This document shows, piece by piece, positions 7,653 through 16,120 of a DNA stretch of 64,000 nucleotides. Under the pieces are notes generated by a model, which saw nothing but the letters and a program-made list of their open reading frames with translations, did no database searches and was not told the DNA's origin. A program made the translations under genes and the position numbers. Origin of the DNA: Maritalea sp051251695 (lineage in GTDB: Bacteria; Pseudomonadota; Alphaproteobacteria; Rhizobiales; Devosiaceae); the NCBI RefSeq assembly GCF_051251695.1, contig NZ_JBPOEU010000021.1, forward strand, positions 1 through 64,000. Direction: 5' to 3'. Numbering within the stretch: position 1 is the stretch's first letter; each line of letters opens with the position of its first letter.

Positions 7653-8381
7653 ATGACGACAAGAAAAGACATTCACAATTCAGACATTCCAAAGCTCTGC
7701 CAAGCCTGCGAGGCGCGTCACCGTGGCATTTGCGGTGCGTTAGAACCCGATCAACTTTCTGAACTGGCCAAACATACACGACAAGTGAAACACGAAAGTG
7801 GTTCTGAACTCGTCGCTGATTCTGAAGAAGTGACATCCTACGCAAATGTTATGCAAGGCGTTGTGAAGCTAACCAAAATGCTGTCAGACGGACGTCAGCA
7901 AGTGATTGGTCTCCAATTTGCGCCAGATTTTCTGGGCCGTCCTTTTGCAACACAAAGCAAAATGTGTGCAGAAGCCGCATCCGACGTCAACCTGTGCAAA
8001 ATTCCGCGCAGGGCTTTAGAAACGATGATGAAAAAGCATCCAGAGTTGGAACACCGCCTGCTGATGCAAATCCTAAAAGAGTTAGACAGTGCGCGTGAGT
8101 GGATGGTGACTTTGGGCCGCAAAACCGCAGCTGAAAAAGTCGCAAGCTTTCTTTATCTCATCGCAACCAATATCGACCCAACAATTGACGTCGAAGAAAT
8201 GTCATCGGCCAACTTTGAGTTGCCCCTCACCCGGATCGACATTGCCGATTTTTTAGGTTTAACCGTTGAAACAGTTTCACGTCAGCTCACAAAATTACGC
8301 AAAGACGATGTAATTCAAATCGAGCACAATCGTACCTTTGTCGTGCCGAGCATGGAACGTTTAGAACTGCGTTGCGGCTAG
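7653..8381 (+). CDS. FNR-type oxygen-responsive regulator (Crp/Fnr superfamily, FnrN/FnrL-like)
   Basis: The 242-residue protein has an N-terminal CQACEARHRGIC cluster (C16, C19, C27) and a further Cys in KMCAEA (about residue 108), the four ligands expected for an oxygen-labile [4Fe-4S] cluster. A cyclic-nucleotide-type beta roll and dimer helix follow, then a C-terminal HTH with recognition helix TVETVSRQLTKLR. The E-x2-SR pattern predicts TTGAT-N4-ATCAA binding. Two such boxes occur in this window, ahead of ccoG and ccoN. The start has GGGAG 8 bases upstream. It is divergent from the XRE-cupin gene. Confidence 0.93.
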   Translation: MTTRKDIHNSDIPKLCQACEARHRGICGALEPDQLSELAKHTRQVKHESGSELVADSEEVTSYANVMQGVVKLTKMLSDGRQQVIGLQFAPDFLGRPFATQSKMCAEAASDVNLCKIPRRALETMMKKHPELEHRLLMQILKELDSAREWMVTLGRKTAAEKVASFLYLIATNIDPTIDVEEMSSANFELPLTRIDIADFLGLTVETVSRQLTKLRKDDVIQIEHNRTFVVPSMERLELRCG

Positions 8382-8854
8382 GGTGTGGACTCAACTTCTT
8401 CAGCGATGTCTTCTGCCCACAATTCAGGCTTTTCTTTAATAAACCTCGCCATCAGATCAATGCAGGCTTGATCGTTGGCCAATATAATTTCAACGCCGCG
8501 CTCGCGTAAAAAATCTTCATTGCCACCAAAATTGATATTTTCGCCAATCACCACGCGCTCAATGCCAAACTGCACGATAGTGCCCGAACACATCATGCAA
8601 GGTGATAGTGACGTATAAAGCGTCATCCCCTTGTAGGAGGATTGCCGCCCAGCTTTGCGCAAACAATCCATTTCCCCATGGGCAATCGGATCACCGCCCT
8701 GCACCCGCTGGTTTCGACCCTTTGCGATCAGTTCCGGCCCGCGCGCGAGCACAGAGCCAATTGGACACCCGCCTTCTTCAAAGCCGGCCAACGCCTCGTC
8801 ATAAGCAAGCCGCAAAAACCGCTGATCATCATTGTTGAGTTGAATGTTGGACAT
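8378..8854 (-). CDS. Zinc-dependent cytosine deaminase, yeast FCY1-like
   Basis: A 158-residue member of the cytidine-deaminase superfamily with the zinc motif HGE (about 59-61) and PCMMC (about 86-90). The rest tracks fungal cytosine deaminase closely: GFEEGGCPIGSVL, LYTSLSPCMMCSG, VVIGENINFGG, LRERGVEI, and the C-terminal FIKEKPELWAEDIAE. That terminal segment covers the active site in the yeast enzyme. Predicted reaction is cytosine to uracil, for pyrimidine salvage. Most bacteria use the unrelated CodA amidohydrolase instead. Its stop overlaps the end of the convergent FNR gene by four bases. A guanine deaminase or tRNA adenosine deaminase is less likely. Confidence 0.82.
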   Translation of the reverse strand: MSNIQLNNDDQRFLRLAYDEALAGFEEGGCPIGSVLARGPELIAKGRNQRVQGGDPIAHGEMDCLRKAGRQSSYKGMTLYTSLSPCMMCSGTIVQFGIERVVIGENINFGGNEDFLRERGVEIILANDQACIDLMARFIKEKPELWAEDIAEEVESTP

Positions 8855-8919
8855 GTCATTTCCCCGTCATCTACGCCAATTTTTTCCAGCCTAAGTGAGC
8901 CAGAGGAAATTGGCCAACC

Positions 8920-9240
8920 CTAGATACTTAGACCCTCCAATTGAGTGATCAGCATATCGTCATCATTTGATTTAACTGAAAGGGTTTTTTGCCGGCCCTG
9001 TTGGCCACGCACGATATCTATATCGCTTTTGCGAAGGCCAAAATGTTTAGCGAAAAGCGCAATAACGGCTTTGTTCGCTTGGCCTTTATCAGGCACGGCA
9101 CGAACGCGAAGGGCCAAATAGGCTTCGCCATTGTCACGCAGCTCCACTTTGCCGACTTGATCTTTATTTGCGTTGGGGGTCACCCGCACAAAAACCTCAA
9201 GCCCAGAGCTTATTTGGCGCCAGGCTTGATCATTTGTCAT
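8920..9240 (-). CDS. YggU/DUF167 family protein
   Basis: A small 106-residue protein with the DUF167 core (VRVTPNANKDQVGKVE...YLALRVRAVPDKGQANKAVIALFAKHFGLRKSDIDIVRG). Function is unknown across the family. It follows yggT by about 20 bp on the same strand, a pairing common in proteobacteria. It ends shortly before the cytosine deaminase gene. Confidence 0.88.
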   Translation of the reverse strand: MTNDQAWRQISSGLEVFVRVTPNANKDQVGKVELRDNGEAYLALRVRAVPDKGQANKAVIALFAKHFGLRKSDIDIVRGQQGRQKTLSVKSNDDDMLITQLEGLSI

Positions 9241-9262
9241 GCTCGAATTCGACTTCTTAAGA

Positions 9263-9556
9263 TCAGAAGTAAATACCGTTGGCCCAACTGCGCAACAGCG
9301 ACTCGAGGAAAAAGATAATCACGAACAAAACAATTGGTGAAATATCTAGACCGCCAATATTGGGCACAAACCGGCGAATAGGCTTCAGCAATGGGGCTGT
9401 AAGCCCATCGACCAAGCGCCAGATCATCGCCACAAATTGGTTGGTTCCATTGATGATATTAAATGAGAATAACCAGCTCATGATGATCATGATAATCACG
9501 ACCCATCTTACCAGTCCCAAAACCATCAACAATGTTTGGATTATGGCCAATAGCAT
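9263..9556 (-). CDS. YggT family inner-membrane protein
   Basis: The 97-residue protein has two hydrophobic segments around the family signature (LLKPIRRFVPNIGGLDISPIVLFVIIFFLESLL cut here into its recognisable P-I-R-R and G-G-x-D-x-S-P parts). It is a single YggT repeat, about half the length of the two-repeat E. coli form and as usual in alphaproteobacteria. A role in cell envelope or osmotic physiology has been proposed for the family, but none is shown by the sequence. Confidence 0.88.
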   Translation of the reverse strand: MLLAIIQTLLMVLGLVRWVVIIMIIMSWLFSFNIINGTNQFVAMIWRLVDGLTAPLLKPIRRFVPNIGGLDISPIVLFVIIFFLESLLRSWANGIYF

Positions 9557-9664
9557 CTAACGCATCTCCTGTTTGCCTATCGCTTTCGCATATGTAGCGA
9601 TTAAGGGAACAAACAACAAGAGGCGGATTAGTCGGCACGTCACGAATTCAAATTGCAGTTAAAT

Positions 9665-9816
9665 TTATGGCCTGCTCCCGAAATACGCCGGACGAGCAGG
9701 CCATAATAATTGTCGGATACGCAAAACTAAATCCCGACCCCACCTAAACTGCACAAAGCGTGCCAGTTTATTCGGCGAGGTAAATTTACAATTCACGTAT
9801 GATGTGTGGGGTTTTT
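9665..9816 (+). ncRNA. Candidate structured RNA in the yggT-terB gap
   Basis: The gap 9557-9926 holds no convincing gene but has strong structure. TTATGGCCTGCTC (9665-9677) pairs perfectly with 9694-9706. AAACTGCAC (9746-9754) pairs with GTG-c-CAGTTT (9760-9769). An outer ACCCCAC (9737-9743) pairs with GTGGGGT (9806-9812), directly followed by a T-run (9812-9816) as in an intrinsic terminator on the plus strand. No plus-strand gene precedes it. A 110-codon minus-strand frame overlaps the region but its 5' part lies inside the TerB-like gene. Confidence 0.35.
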
Positions 9817-9926
9817 GCTCAGCTTCATTAACCATTGGCCCAATGCAGATTGCAGCCTGCGTCGCAACTTGCATTGCAATTTGCAAATAACGTCTCCCGA
9901 ACGAAGGTTTCAAAAATGATAGCCGA

Positions 9927-10382
9927 TTAGGAATCGCTTTGAGTTTCGCCACGCACCTGAGCGCGTAAAACAGTCCGATCCCGCGAGGAAACACCAATAA
10001 GTTCGGCCACCCGCCATACCATATTGTCTTCCAACTCGTGATTTTGGTTGTCGGCGAACACCACTTCCCACATCATACGGATAATGTTGAGTTTTTCGTC
10101 TAATTCCAATTTGTTCAACGTCGCTGTAAACGCATAAAAATCCACAGCTTCCTGGTCTTTTTGTGTGGCCAACACCACCAGATCAGCCACCTCAGCCGTG
10201 CTCAATTGATAGTTTTCTATCAACGTCTTTTCGATGGTTTTGCGCTCATCGTCGCTCACTTGGCCATCAACAGCGGACAAATGCACCAACAATGCCGCTG
10301 CGCAAAGTTTGGGATCAAGCAACGGGTCTTCCATATCGCCATCAGTTTTGACACCTAGTAATCTGGTGATTGCATCAAACAT
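9927..10382 (-). CDS. TerB-family (tellurite-resistance-like) cytoplasmic protein
   Basis: The 151-residue all-helical protein has the TerB pattern: a first helix with CAAALLVHLSAVDGQVSDDERKTIE split by an acidic Asp-rich turn, repeated as MMWEVVFADNQNHELEDNMVWRVAELIGV. The two related halves carry the acidic residues thought to bind metal in this family. Physiological role is unknown, and single TerB proteins are common outside ter operons. No other ter gene is nearby. Confidence 0.8.
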   Translation of the reverse strand: MFDAITRLLGVKTDGDMEDPLLDPKLCAAALLVHLSAVDGQVSDDERKTIEKTLIENYQLSTAEVADLVVLATQKDQEAVDFYAFTATLNKLELDEKLNIIRMMWEVVFADNQNHELEDNMVWRVAELIGVSSRDRTVLRAQVRGETQSDS

Positions 10383-10505
10383 AATTTTCCTGCCGCTACT
10401 TTTTTCTGTTTCTTAGCTGTAAACTCTTGTCAGCATCCACTCAACCGCCAAACCGTGCCGTATGGTTCGACATTGCGCAAAATAATGTTTTCAGGATAAT
10501 GTCTA

Positions 10506-11018
10506 ATGCTCAGAACTACCAATCTAATCGCCTGCTTTTTGTTCCTTTTGGGCGAAACGATGCTGTTCGCCGCAAACAGGTATGACCCCATCAACGCCAG
10601 TATTTTGATGCTCGCCATGCTTTTATTGGCACTCAGTTCAGTCCGGTTTTTGTTCGCGCCCTTTGCACCCAGCTCCAATCGGGTGGGCGCTAGCTTACTT
10701 GTCTTCGGCTTTTTCTCATCCGCATTTTTCTTTTTTGATATCATGGGATTTGGCCTTACCCCTCATTCAAGCCACTTCGATCGAACGCTATTTTGGGGAC
10801 CGCTATTGTTTCTGATGTCGGGCGCGGTTTTGTTTGCGGTTTGGCTCTATCCGCTGGGCAAAATCGACAAGGCGTTGGGCTTAACACTGCCACTTGCCTT
10901 GCTGATCTACGCAGCACCAAGGCTCTTAGCGCTCAGCCCAAGCGCGCAACTTGTCACAGCTTTTACCCTGTGCGCCACACTGGTGTGGCTCGCACTTTAC
11001 AAAATCAGACAGTTTTAG
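10506..11018 (+). CDS. Hypothetical membrane protein
   Basis: A 170-residue protein with about five to six hydrophobic helices and no recognised domain. An N-terminal LLGETMLFAANRYDP segment and a GFFSSAFFFFDIMGFG segment are its most distinctive parts. It is convergent with phhB, 11 bp away, and divergent from the TerB-like gene. Function is not recognised. Confidence 0.65.
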   Translation: MLRTTNLIACFLFLLGETMLFAANRYDPINASILMLAMLLLALSSVRFLFAPFAPSSNRVGASLLVFGFFSSAFFFFDIMGFGLTPHSSHFDRTLFWGPLLFLMSGAVLFAVWLYPLGKIDKALGLTLPLALLIYAAPRLLALSPSAQLVTAFTLCATLVWLALYKIRQF

Positions 11019-11029
11019 AAAAAGGGGCG

Positions 11030-11314
11030 CTAAATCAATTGGTCAATTTGCTTGGCCAAATCAATGTCTTTTTGGGTCAATCCACCCGCATCATGGCTCG
11101 TCAAAAATATCTCAACGCTTGAATAGACATTGGACCATTCGGGGTGATGGTTGGCTTTTTCAGCCAAAATCGCCACCCGGCTCATAAACCCAAATGCGTC
11201 CACGAAATTGGCAAACTTGAATTGTCGCACAATGCCATTCTTCTCTTGAATGTCATCCCATTCGCCGACCTGCTTTAGTGCGGTCTGGCGTGCCTCGCCT
11301 GCAAGAACAGCCAA
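11030..11314 (-). CDS. phhB: 4a-hydroxytetrahydrobiopterin dehydratase (pterin carbinolamine dehydratase)
   Basis: A 94-residue protein with the family core FKFANFVDAFGFM...AEKANHHPEWSNVYSSVEIFLTSHDAGGLT (read as its conserved blocks AEKANHHPEW and LTSHDAGGLT). It dehydrates the 4a-hydroxypterin formed by phenylalanine hydroxylase. Translation appears to begin at TTG (11314), since GGGGAG lies 7 bases upstream and no ATG fits. It follows ccoS by 20 bp on the same strand and may be read through from the cco assembly operon, an association without obvious functional logic. Confidence 0.9.
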   Translation of the reverse strand: MAVLAGEARQTALKQVGEWDDIQEKNGIVRQFKFANFVDAFGFMSRVAILAEKANHHPEWSNVYSSVEIFLTSHDAGGLTQKDIDLAKQIDQLI

Positions 11315-11334
11315 TGTGATTCTCCCCTATTGCT

Positions 11335-11496
11335 CTAGTCTTTTGGCGGCGCGTCGTCAGCGCTATCATCCAAAATTCGCTGTGCAGCGCCGTCCATATC
11401 TTCATATTGGCCAGAACGCAGCGACCACATAAACGCCCCAAGGGCAAGCAACCCGACAAGTAGTACAACGGGGATGATAATCAATAAAGGGGTCAT
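11335..11496 (-). CDS. ccoS: cbb3 oxidase assembly protein CcoS
   Basis: A 53-residue protein with one N-terminal membrane helix (MTPLLIIIPVVLLVGLLALG) followed by FMWSLRSGQYEDMDGAAQRIL, the usual CcoS tail. CcoS is needed for cofactor incorporation into the cbb3 oxidase. Its ATG overlaps the ccoI stop codon (ATGA). The position as last gene of ccoGHIS confirms the call. Confidence 0.93.
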   Translation of the reverse strand: MTPLLIIIPVVLLVGLLALGAFMWSLRSGQYEDMDGAAQRILDDSADDAPPKD

Positions 11497-13793
11497 TCAG
11501 CGGGTATCACTTTTGTTTTTACTGCAGAACTCGAACTCGGCGCTATGGGTACAAGTGTGCGCTTATTCTTGTCCAACCGCAACCGCAACCGCAACGCGTT
11601 TAGCGTGACCAACAAAGACGAAGACGACATGGCAATTGCAGCCACAAGAGGCGTCGCAAATCCCATAATCGCTAAGGGGATAGCCACCATATTGTAAGCA
11701 ATCGCCAATCCAAAGTTTTGCTTTACCGCACGTCGCGCTCTTTTGGCCAATGAAAGCGCAAACGGGATTTGATCAAGCTGATCTCGCGTCAGCACAAAGT
11801 CAGCGGCATTGCGCCCGACATCTGCCGCGCTGGAAGGGGCCATCGAGACGTGCGCTGCCCGCAATGCAGGTGCATCATTCATGCCATCACCCACCATCAA
11901 CACATGATGTTGTGTGCCAGAAAGGGCACTCAGGGCATCAAGTTTATCTTGGGGCGTTTGGCTCCAATGCACATCTTGAAGGCGCAAAATCCGCGCGGCC
12001 TTTTCTACGGGGCCCTTGCGGTCACCCGACAAGAGGGTGATACCTTTGATTTTGGCTTGGATTTGTTCAACCAAGCTAAGCGCTTCAGGCCGCAATTGAT
12101 CTTCAAAATCAAAGCTCGCCACATATTGCCCATTCTTTGAAAGGTATGTCCGGCTAAGCCCTTTTGCATCGTCAGTATCTTCAACAGCGCAAAACGCTGC
12201 ACGTCCCAACCGCCATTGAACACCATCTTTGATGGCCTCAACGCCTTGACCCGCAATTTCTTCAACCCGGTCAAACACGCCTGTTTCTATATCTTTATGC
12301 GATTGCGCCAGAGCTTTTGAAAAAGGATGACGGCTTAGTCGGGCCAATTGGACACCGATTTTTAAGTCATCTTGTTCGCCAAAATGCATGCCCATAAATT
12401 CTGGCTTGCCTTTGGTTAGTGTGCCGGTTTTATCAAACGCCACATGATCGACTTCTGCAAGCCGTTCAAGCGCCGCGCCATCACGCATCATAATACCCTG
12501 CTCAAATAACCGACCAGCGGCCACCACATGCACAATCGGAACCGCCAACGCCAACGCGCAGGGACACGTAATAATCAAAACCGCAATCGCGGTTACCAGC
12601 GCATGGTGCCAATCACCATTGTAAAACCCCCAACCCAAAAAAGTCGCTAAGGCCAGTAAATGCACCACCGGCGCATAAATTTGTGCAGCACGGTCTGCAA
12701 TGCGTTTATAGCCCGCTCGACTGCCCTCGGCCGCTTCCATCATCTCTACCATGCGCGCCAAAAAGCTCTCATGGGCAGGTTTTGAAACAGCCATAGTAAT
12801 AGGACTTGAAAGATTGGTCGCCCCTGCCAAGAGGTGAGAGCCTTTCTTAATCTGCTCGGGTGCTGACTCTCCGGTCACAAGGCTTAGATCAATCTCGCCT
12901 TCACCATTTAAAACGCGCCCATCAACTGGGATCCGCTCGCCAGCGCCAATATCAAGTTGCATTCCCGGCTCAATTTGATTGAGCTTAACGAACGCATGGG
13001 TGCCATCTTCAAGCCGTTGGGTGGCCCCACGGGGCGCAAGCGAAGCCAAGTTCCGCACAGCAGAACGTGCCCGTTCGCGCATCAAATGGTCTAGGGTTCG
13101 TCCAATCAGCAAAAAGAACAGCAGGGTAACCGACGCATCAAAATAGGCATGTTCACCCGAATTCAATGTTTCAAAAACACTCAAGCCAAGGGCCAAAATC
13201 ACCGCCAGCGAAATCGGCACGTCCATATTGAGACGACCAACTTTAAGCGCAGAAACCGCAGAACGGAAAAAATGTTGCCCAGCAAAAGCCACAGCTGGAA
13301 TGGCGATTAACGCCGAAATCCAATGAAACAAGTCCCGCGTCGACGCATCCGCGCCCGACCAAATGGAGATCGAGAACAGCATAATGTTCATCGCTGCAAA
13401 GCCGGAAACCGCAAGGGCGCGCACCAATTGTGAGAAGGTTTTGTCTTTGGCGTTCTCGTCCTCAGCTTCCAAGAGCATAGAACGATATCCAGCGCGATTT
13501 ACCGCTGCCACCAACTCAATAGGCTGCATATCACCTGACGTACGCCAAATAATTTTGACCCGCTTTGTCGACAGATTAACCCGACCAACCTCAACGGCGT
13601 CCAGCTTGCCCAACTCGGTTTCAATCGAGCGCATACAGGCCGCACAATGCATGTCCGGAACGGCAAACTCTACTTGCCGTCGCCCGTCCGTTAGATCGAT
13701 GGATGCAGAAATGAGGCTTTCATTGTCAATTTTGTTTTGGCCTTTTTCCGCCAATTCACTAGCCGCTTCAACGCCGGGGGCACAACAACTCAT
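11493..13793 (-). CDS. ccoI: Copper-transporting P1B-type ATPase CcoI/FixI
   Basis: The 766-residue ATPase supplies copper for cbb3 oxidase assembly. An N-terminal MSCCAPG precedes a heavy-metal-binding domain with MHCAACMRSIE (about 49-59). Eight membrane helices include the CPC metal site (ITCPCALALAVP), then the phosphorylation motif DKTGTLTKG and the hinge GDGMNDAPAL. TGES is present in the actuator domain (LVTGESAP). It sits between ccoH (11-bp gap) and ccoS (overlap), which distinguishes it from a general CopA exporter. Confidence 0.95.
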   Translation of the reverse strand: MSCCAPGVEAASELAEKGQNKIDNESLISASIDLTDGRRQVEFAVPDMHCAACMRSIETELGKLDAVEVGRVNLSTKRVKIIWRTSGDMQPIELVAAVNRAGYRSMLLEAEDENAKDKTFSQLVRALAVSGFAAMNIMLFSISIWSGADASTRDLFHWISALIAIPAVAFAGQHFFRSAVSALKVGRLNMDVPISLAVILALGLSVFETLNSGEHAYFDASVTLLFFLLIGRTLDHLMRERARSAVRNLASLAPRGATQRLEDGTHAFVKLNQIEPGMQLDIGAGERIPVDGRVLNGEGEIDLSLVTGESAPEQIKKGSHLLAGATNLSSPITMAVSKPAHESFLARMVEMMEAAEGSRAGYKRIADRAAQIYAPVVHLLALATFLGWGFYNGDWHHALVTAIAVLIITCPCALALAVPIVHVVAAGRLFEQGIMMRDGAALERLAEVDHVAFDKTGTLTKGKPEFMGMHFGEQDDLKIGVQLARLSRHPFSKALAQSHKDIETGVFDRVEEIAGQGVEAIKDGVQWRLGRAAFCAVEDTDDAKGLSRTYLSKNGQYVASFDFEDQLRPEALSLVEQIQAKIKGITLLSGDRKGPVEKAARILRLQDVHWSQTPQDKLDALSALSGTQHHVLMVGDGMNDAPALRAAHVSMAPSSAADVGRNAADFVLTRDQLDQIPFALSLAKRARRAVKQNFGLAIAYNMVAIPLAIMGFATPLVAAIAMSSSSLLVTLNALRLRLRLDKNKRTLVPIAPSSSSAVKTKVIPAE

Positions 13794-13804
13794 CTTTATG
13801 CTCC

Positions 13805-14287
13805 CTATTGAACAATAATGCGCTCACGATAAGTAAAAGGCTCACCCGCTTCGCTGGTGAGGGAAACAAAGATATCCCAAGCACCAGATCCCAACGCGTA
13901 GTCTGCTGAATATGCGCCCTCTTTGGGCAGCAAAGTGATCAGTTGATCTTCGCGCTCGTGGCTGGGGCGTTTTAATTCAGCTTCCGCAAAACCCGCCTTA
14001 ATCGCTTCACCTTGATCGTTTTCCAACCGGTAGGTGATGGTGCCGTTCTGATATGTCAGATTTGGCGTCCAACCCAGTGCATCCTGTGTTCTTCTCGCGG
14101 CCAATTTTTCATTGAAACCTTGGCTCGCCACATAGGAGTTTTTGACCACAAGGCCAGTCCAACTGGAGGTGGCGAAATAGGCCATGATTAAATTGACCGT
14201 GATGATGGTGCCGAAGAACAACCCGACCACAAGGATCATATGCTTTCCGGTAAACTCACGCTGTTTTGGTTGATCCAATTGGCTCAT
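13805..14287 (-). CDS. ccoH: cbb3 oxidase maturation protein CcoH/FixH
   Basis: About 160 residues with a single N-terminal membrane helix (MILVVGLFFGTIITVNLIMA region) and a periplasmic FixH domain ending in FTYRERIIVQ. CcoH interacts with the oxidase subunits and is required for assembly or stability. A TTG at 14293 is in frame, but the ATG at 14287 has AGGA 8 bases upstream and is preferred. ccoG ends 2 bp before it. Confidence 0.9.
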   Translation of the reverse strand: MSQLDQPKQREFTGKHMILVVGLFFGTIITVNLIMAYFATSSWTGLVVKNSYVASQGFNEKLAARRTQDALGWTPNLTYQNGTITYRLENDQGEAIKAGFAEAELKRPSHEREDQLITLLPKEGAYSADYALGSGAWDIFVSLTSEAGEPFTYRERIIVQ

Positions 14288-14289
14288 GA

Positions 14290-15864
14290 TCAATTTCCTA
14301 TTTTCGGTGTTTCAAATTTCACCAATTCGCGTGATGTTTCATCACCAAACATATCTTCAACAATAAAGCTAAACCGAGTTGGCTGCTCACTCAAATCCTT
14401 CGGGTCCGCCCGCACGTAAATGCGCAGCGGCATCACGCGGTCAGGCTCCACATCCAAAACAATTTGTTGTTTAGGATCATTTGCAGAACTTGCAAGCGTC
14501 ATCTGTCCACCCGGCAAACCTTCAATCGACAGTTTTATGGTGCGTGGTTCAGGTGTCATGTTTAGAATTTTGACATCATAGCCATTGCGCACAGCCCCGT
14601 CACTTAACATTACAAACAGCGGATTACGGTCATGCTGCACATTCACGTCCAACCGGTCGCGCATGGACAAAACAACCAACATAGATAGCCCAATGGCCGC
14701 CCACACGCCAAAATAGATAAGCGTACGCAACCGAACAATGGTTTTAAGACTTGTTTCTTTGACCTGCTCGATCAGCTTACCCGCTTTATCCCGGATATTG
14801 TCAGGCCGAATGATATTCGCCTCGTCAGTCGCCAAGCCCATATTGGTGTTGTAATCGTTCAACGTGGCATAAGAAATAAGCCCACGCTCTTTGCCCAACT
14901 TGTCCATCACATTATCGCACGCATCGATACAAAGCGCGCAAGTGATGCATTCAAGCTGCTGCCCATCCCGAATATCAATGCCCATTGGGCACACCACAAC
15001 GCAGGCATTGCAATCAACGCAGTCGCCGACGACCTTGCCTTCTTTGATTGCTTTTTTGGAGTGCTTGTTGCGCGGCTCGCCCCGCCAATCATTGTAAGTA
15101 ACCGTCAGCGAAAACTCATCAAGCATCGCCCCCTGAATACGTGGCCAAGGACACATATAGGTGCAGACTTGCTCCCGCATTAACCCACCAAAAGTGTATG
15201 TGGTCGCTGCCAAAATAAGAATGGTGAAATAGGCAATGGATGGCGCTTCAAACCGCACCACGTCCCAAAATAGCGTCGGCGCATCAGCAAAATAGAAAAT
15301 CCACGCCCCTCCGGTCGCGATGCCGATTAAAATCCAGGTGCTATGCTTTGCCACACGGCGCCAGATTTTATCAAAACTCCAACCCGCCTTGTCCAATTTC
15401 ATCCGTTGGTTGCGGCTGCCCTCAAAGAAGCGCTCAACGACCAAAAACAAATCAACCCAAACGGTTTGTGGGCAGGTATATCCGCACCATGCGCGCCCCA
15501 CGGTGGAGGTCACCAAAAACAGCCCAACCCCGGCCATCACCAACATGCCCGCGACATAATAGAATTCTTGCGGCCAAATCTCGATGAAAAAGAAATAGAA
15601 CCGTCGATTGGCCAGGTCCAACAACACCGCTTGATCGGGCGCATATTCGCCACGGTCATACCTAAGCCACGGGGTGATGTAATAGACGCCAAGGGTAAGC
15701 GCCATAATCACCCACTTCAACTGGCGAAAAAACCCACTTGCCCGTTTTGGAAAAATCTTTTTACGCGCCGCATACAGTTCTGGACGATTTTTCGCAGCAT
15801 TGACCGCTTCCACATCGAACTGATCAACGCCGGGGTTTGTCTGTGTAGGTGTTTTAGTGCTCAT
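14290..15864 (-). CDS. ccoG: cbb3 oxidase accessory protein CcoG/FixG/RdxA
   Basis: A 524-residue membrane protein with several N-terminal helices, WCGYTCPQTVW, and two ferredoxin-like [4Fe-4S] motifs in tandem (CVDCNACVVVCPMGIDIR and CITCALCIDACDNV, about residues 256-300). A C-terminal Ig-like periplasmic domain follows. CcoG is a copper reductase in the copper path to the oxidase. It opens the ccoGHIS unit. An FNR-type box lies about 62-75 bp upstream of its ATG. Confidence 0.96.
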   Translation of the reverse strand: MSTKTPTQTNPGVDQFDVEAVNAAKNRPELYAARKKIFPKRASGFFRQLKWVIMALTLGVYYITPWLRYDRGEYAPDQAVLLDLANRRFYFFFIEIWPQEFYYVAGMLVMAGVGLFLVTSTVGRAWCGYTCPQTVWVDLFLVVERFFEGSRNQRMKLDKAGWSFDKIWRRVAKHSTWILIGIATGGAWIFYFADAPTLFWDVVRFEAPSIAYFTILILAATTYTFGGLMREQVCTYMCPWPRIQGAMLDEFSLTVTYNDWRGEPRNKHSKKAIKEGKVVGDCVDCNACVVVCPMGIDIRDGQQLECITCALCIDACDNVMDKLGKERGLISYATLNDYNTNMGLATDEANIIRPDNIRDKAGKLIEQVKETSLKTIVRLRTLIYFGVWAAIGLSMLVVLSMRDRLDVNVQHDRNPLFVMLSDGAVRNGYDVKILNMTPEPRTIKLSIEGLPGGQMTLASSANDPKQQIVLDVEPDRVMPLRIYVRADPKDLSEQPTRFSFIVEDMFGDETSRELVKFETPKIGN

Positions 15865-15925
15865 GTCGATCCAATCCCTATCGATCGCTATTGTATCAAC
15901 CTATTACTTTTCCACTCTTGTAACT

Positions 15926-15939
15926 TTGATTTGGGTCAA
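15926..15939 (-). promoter_or_regulatory. FNR/FixK-type box upstream of ccoG
   Basis: TTGAT-TTGG-GTCAA matches the anaerobox TTGAT-N4-ATCAA at nine of ten positions. It lies in the gap between divergent ccoG and msrB, much closer to ccoG. The FNR-type protein encoded at 7653-8381 is the natural candidate to bind it. Confidence 0.85.
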
Positions 15940-16120
15940 ATAGCCATCCATGCTGTCGCACGGGACAGCCTGTCGCAGGCTTGCCTGTTGCACCCGCATC
16001 AACGGGATATCACACTTTAGTGCAAAAGAGTTGTTGTCAGTTTTTCTTGAAGCATCAAACCAGCATGATTATGTTGCATATTCAACGTCATGTTGCAGAT
16101 TAGAAGGGCCCTTTTCAACG

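Noticed and set aside
9741..9770. Sigma-54-like sequence TGGCACG-N4-GTGCA on the minus strand
   Set aside because: The -12 element lacks one consensus T and no suitable gene follows at the right distance. The bases are explained by the hairpin at 9746-9769.
9665..9997. 110-codon minus-strand frame overlapping the TerB-like gene
   Set aside because: Its start lies within the TerB-like gene in another frame and its tail is the palindrome at 9665-9706. No family resemblance was seen.
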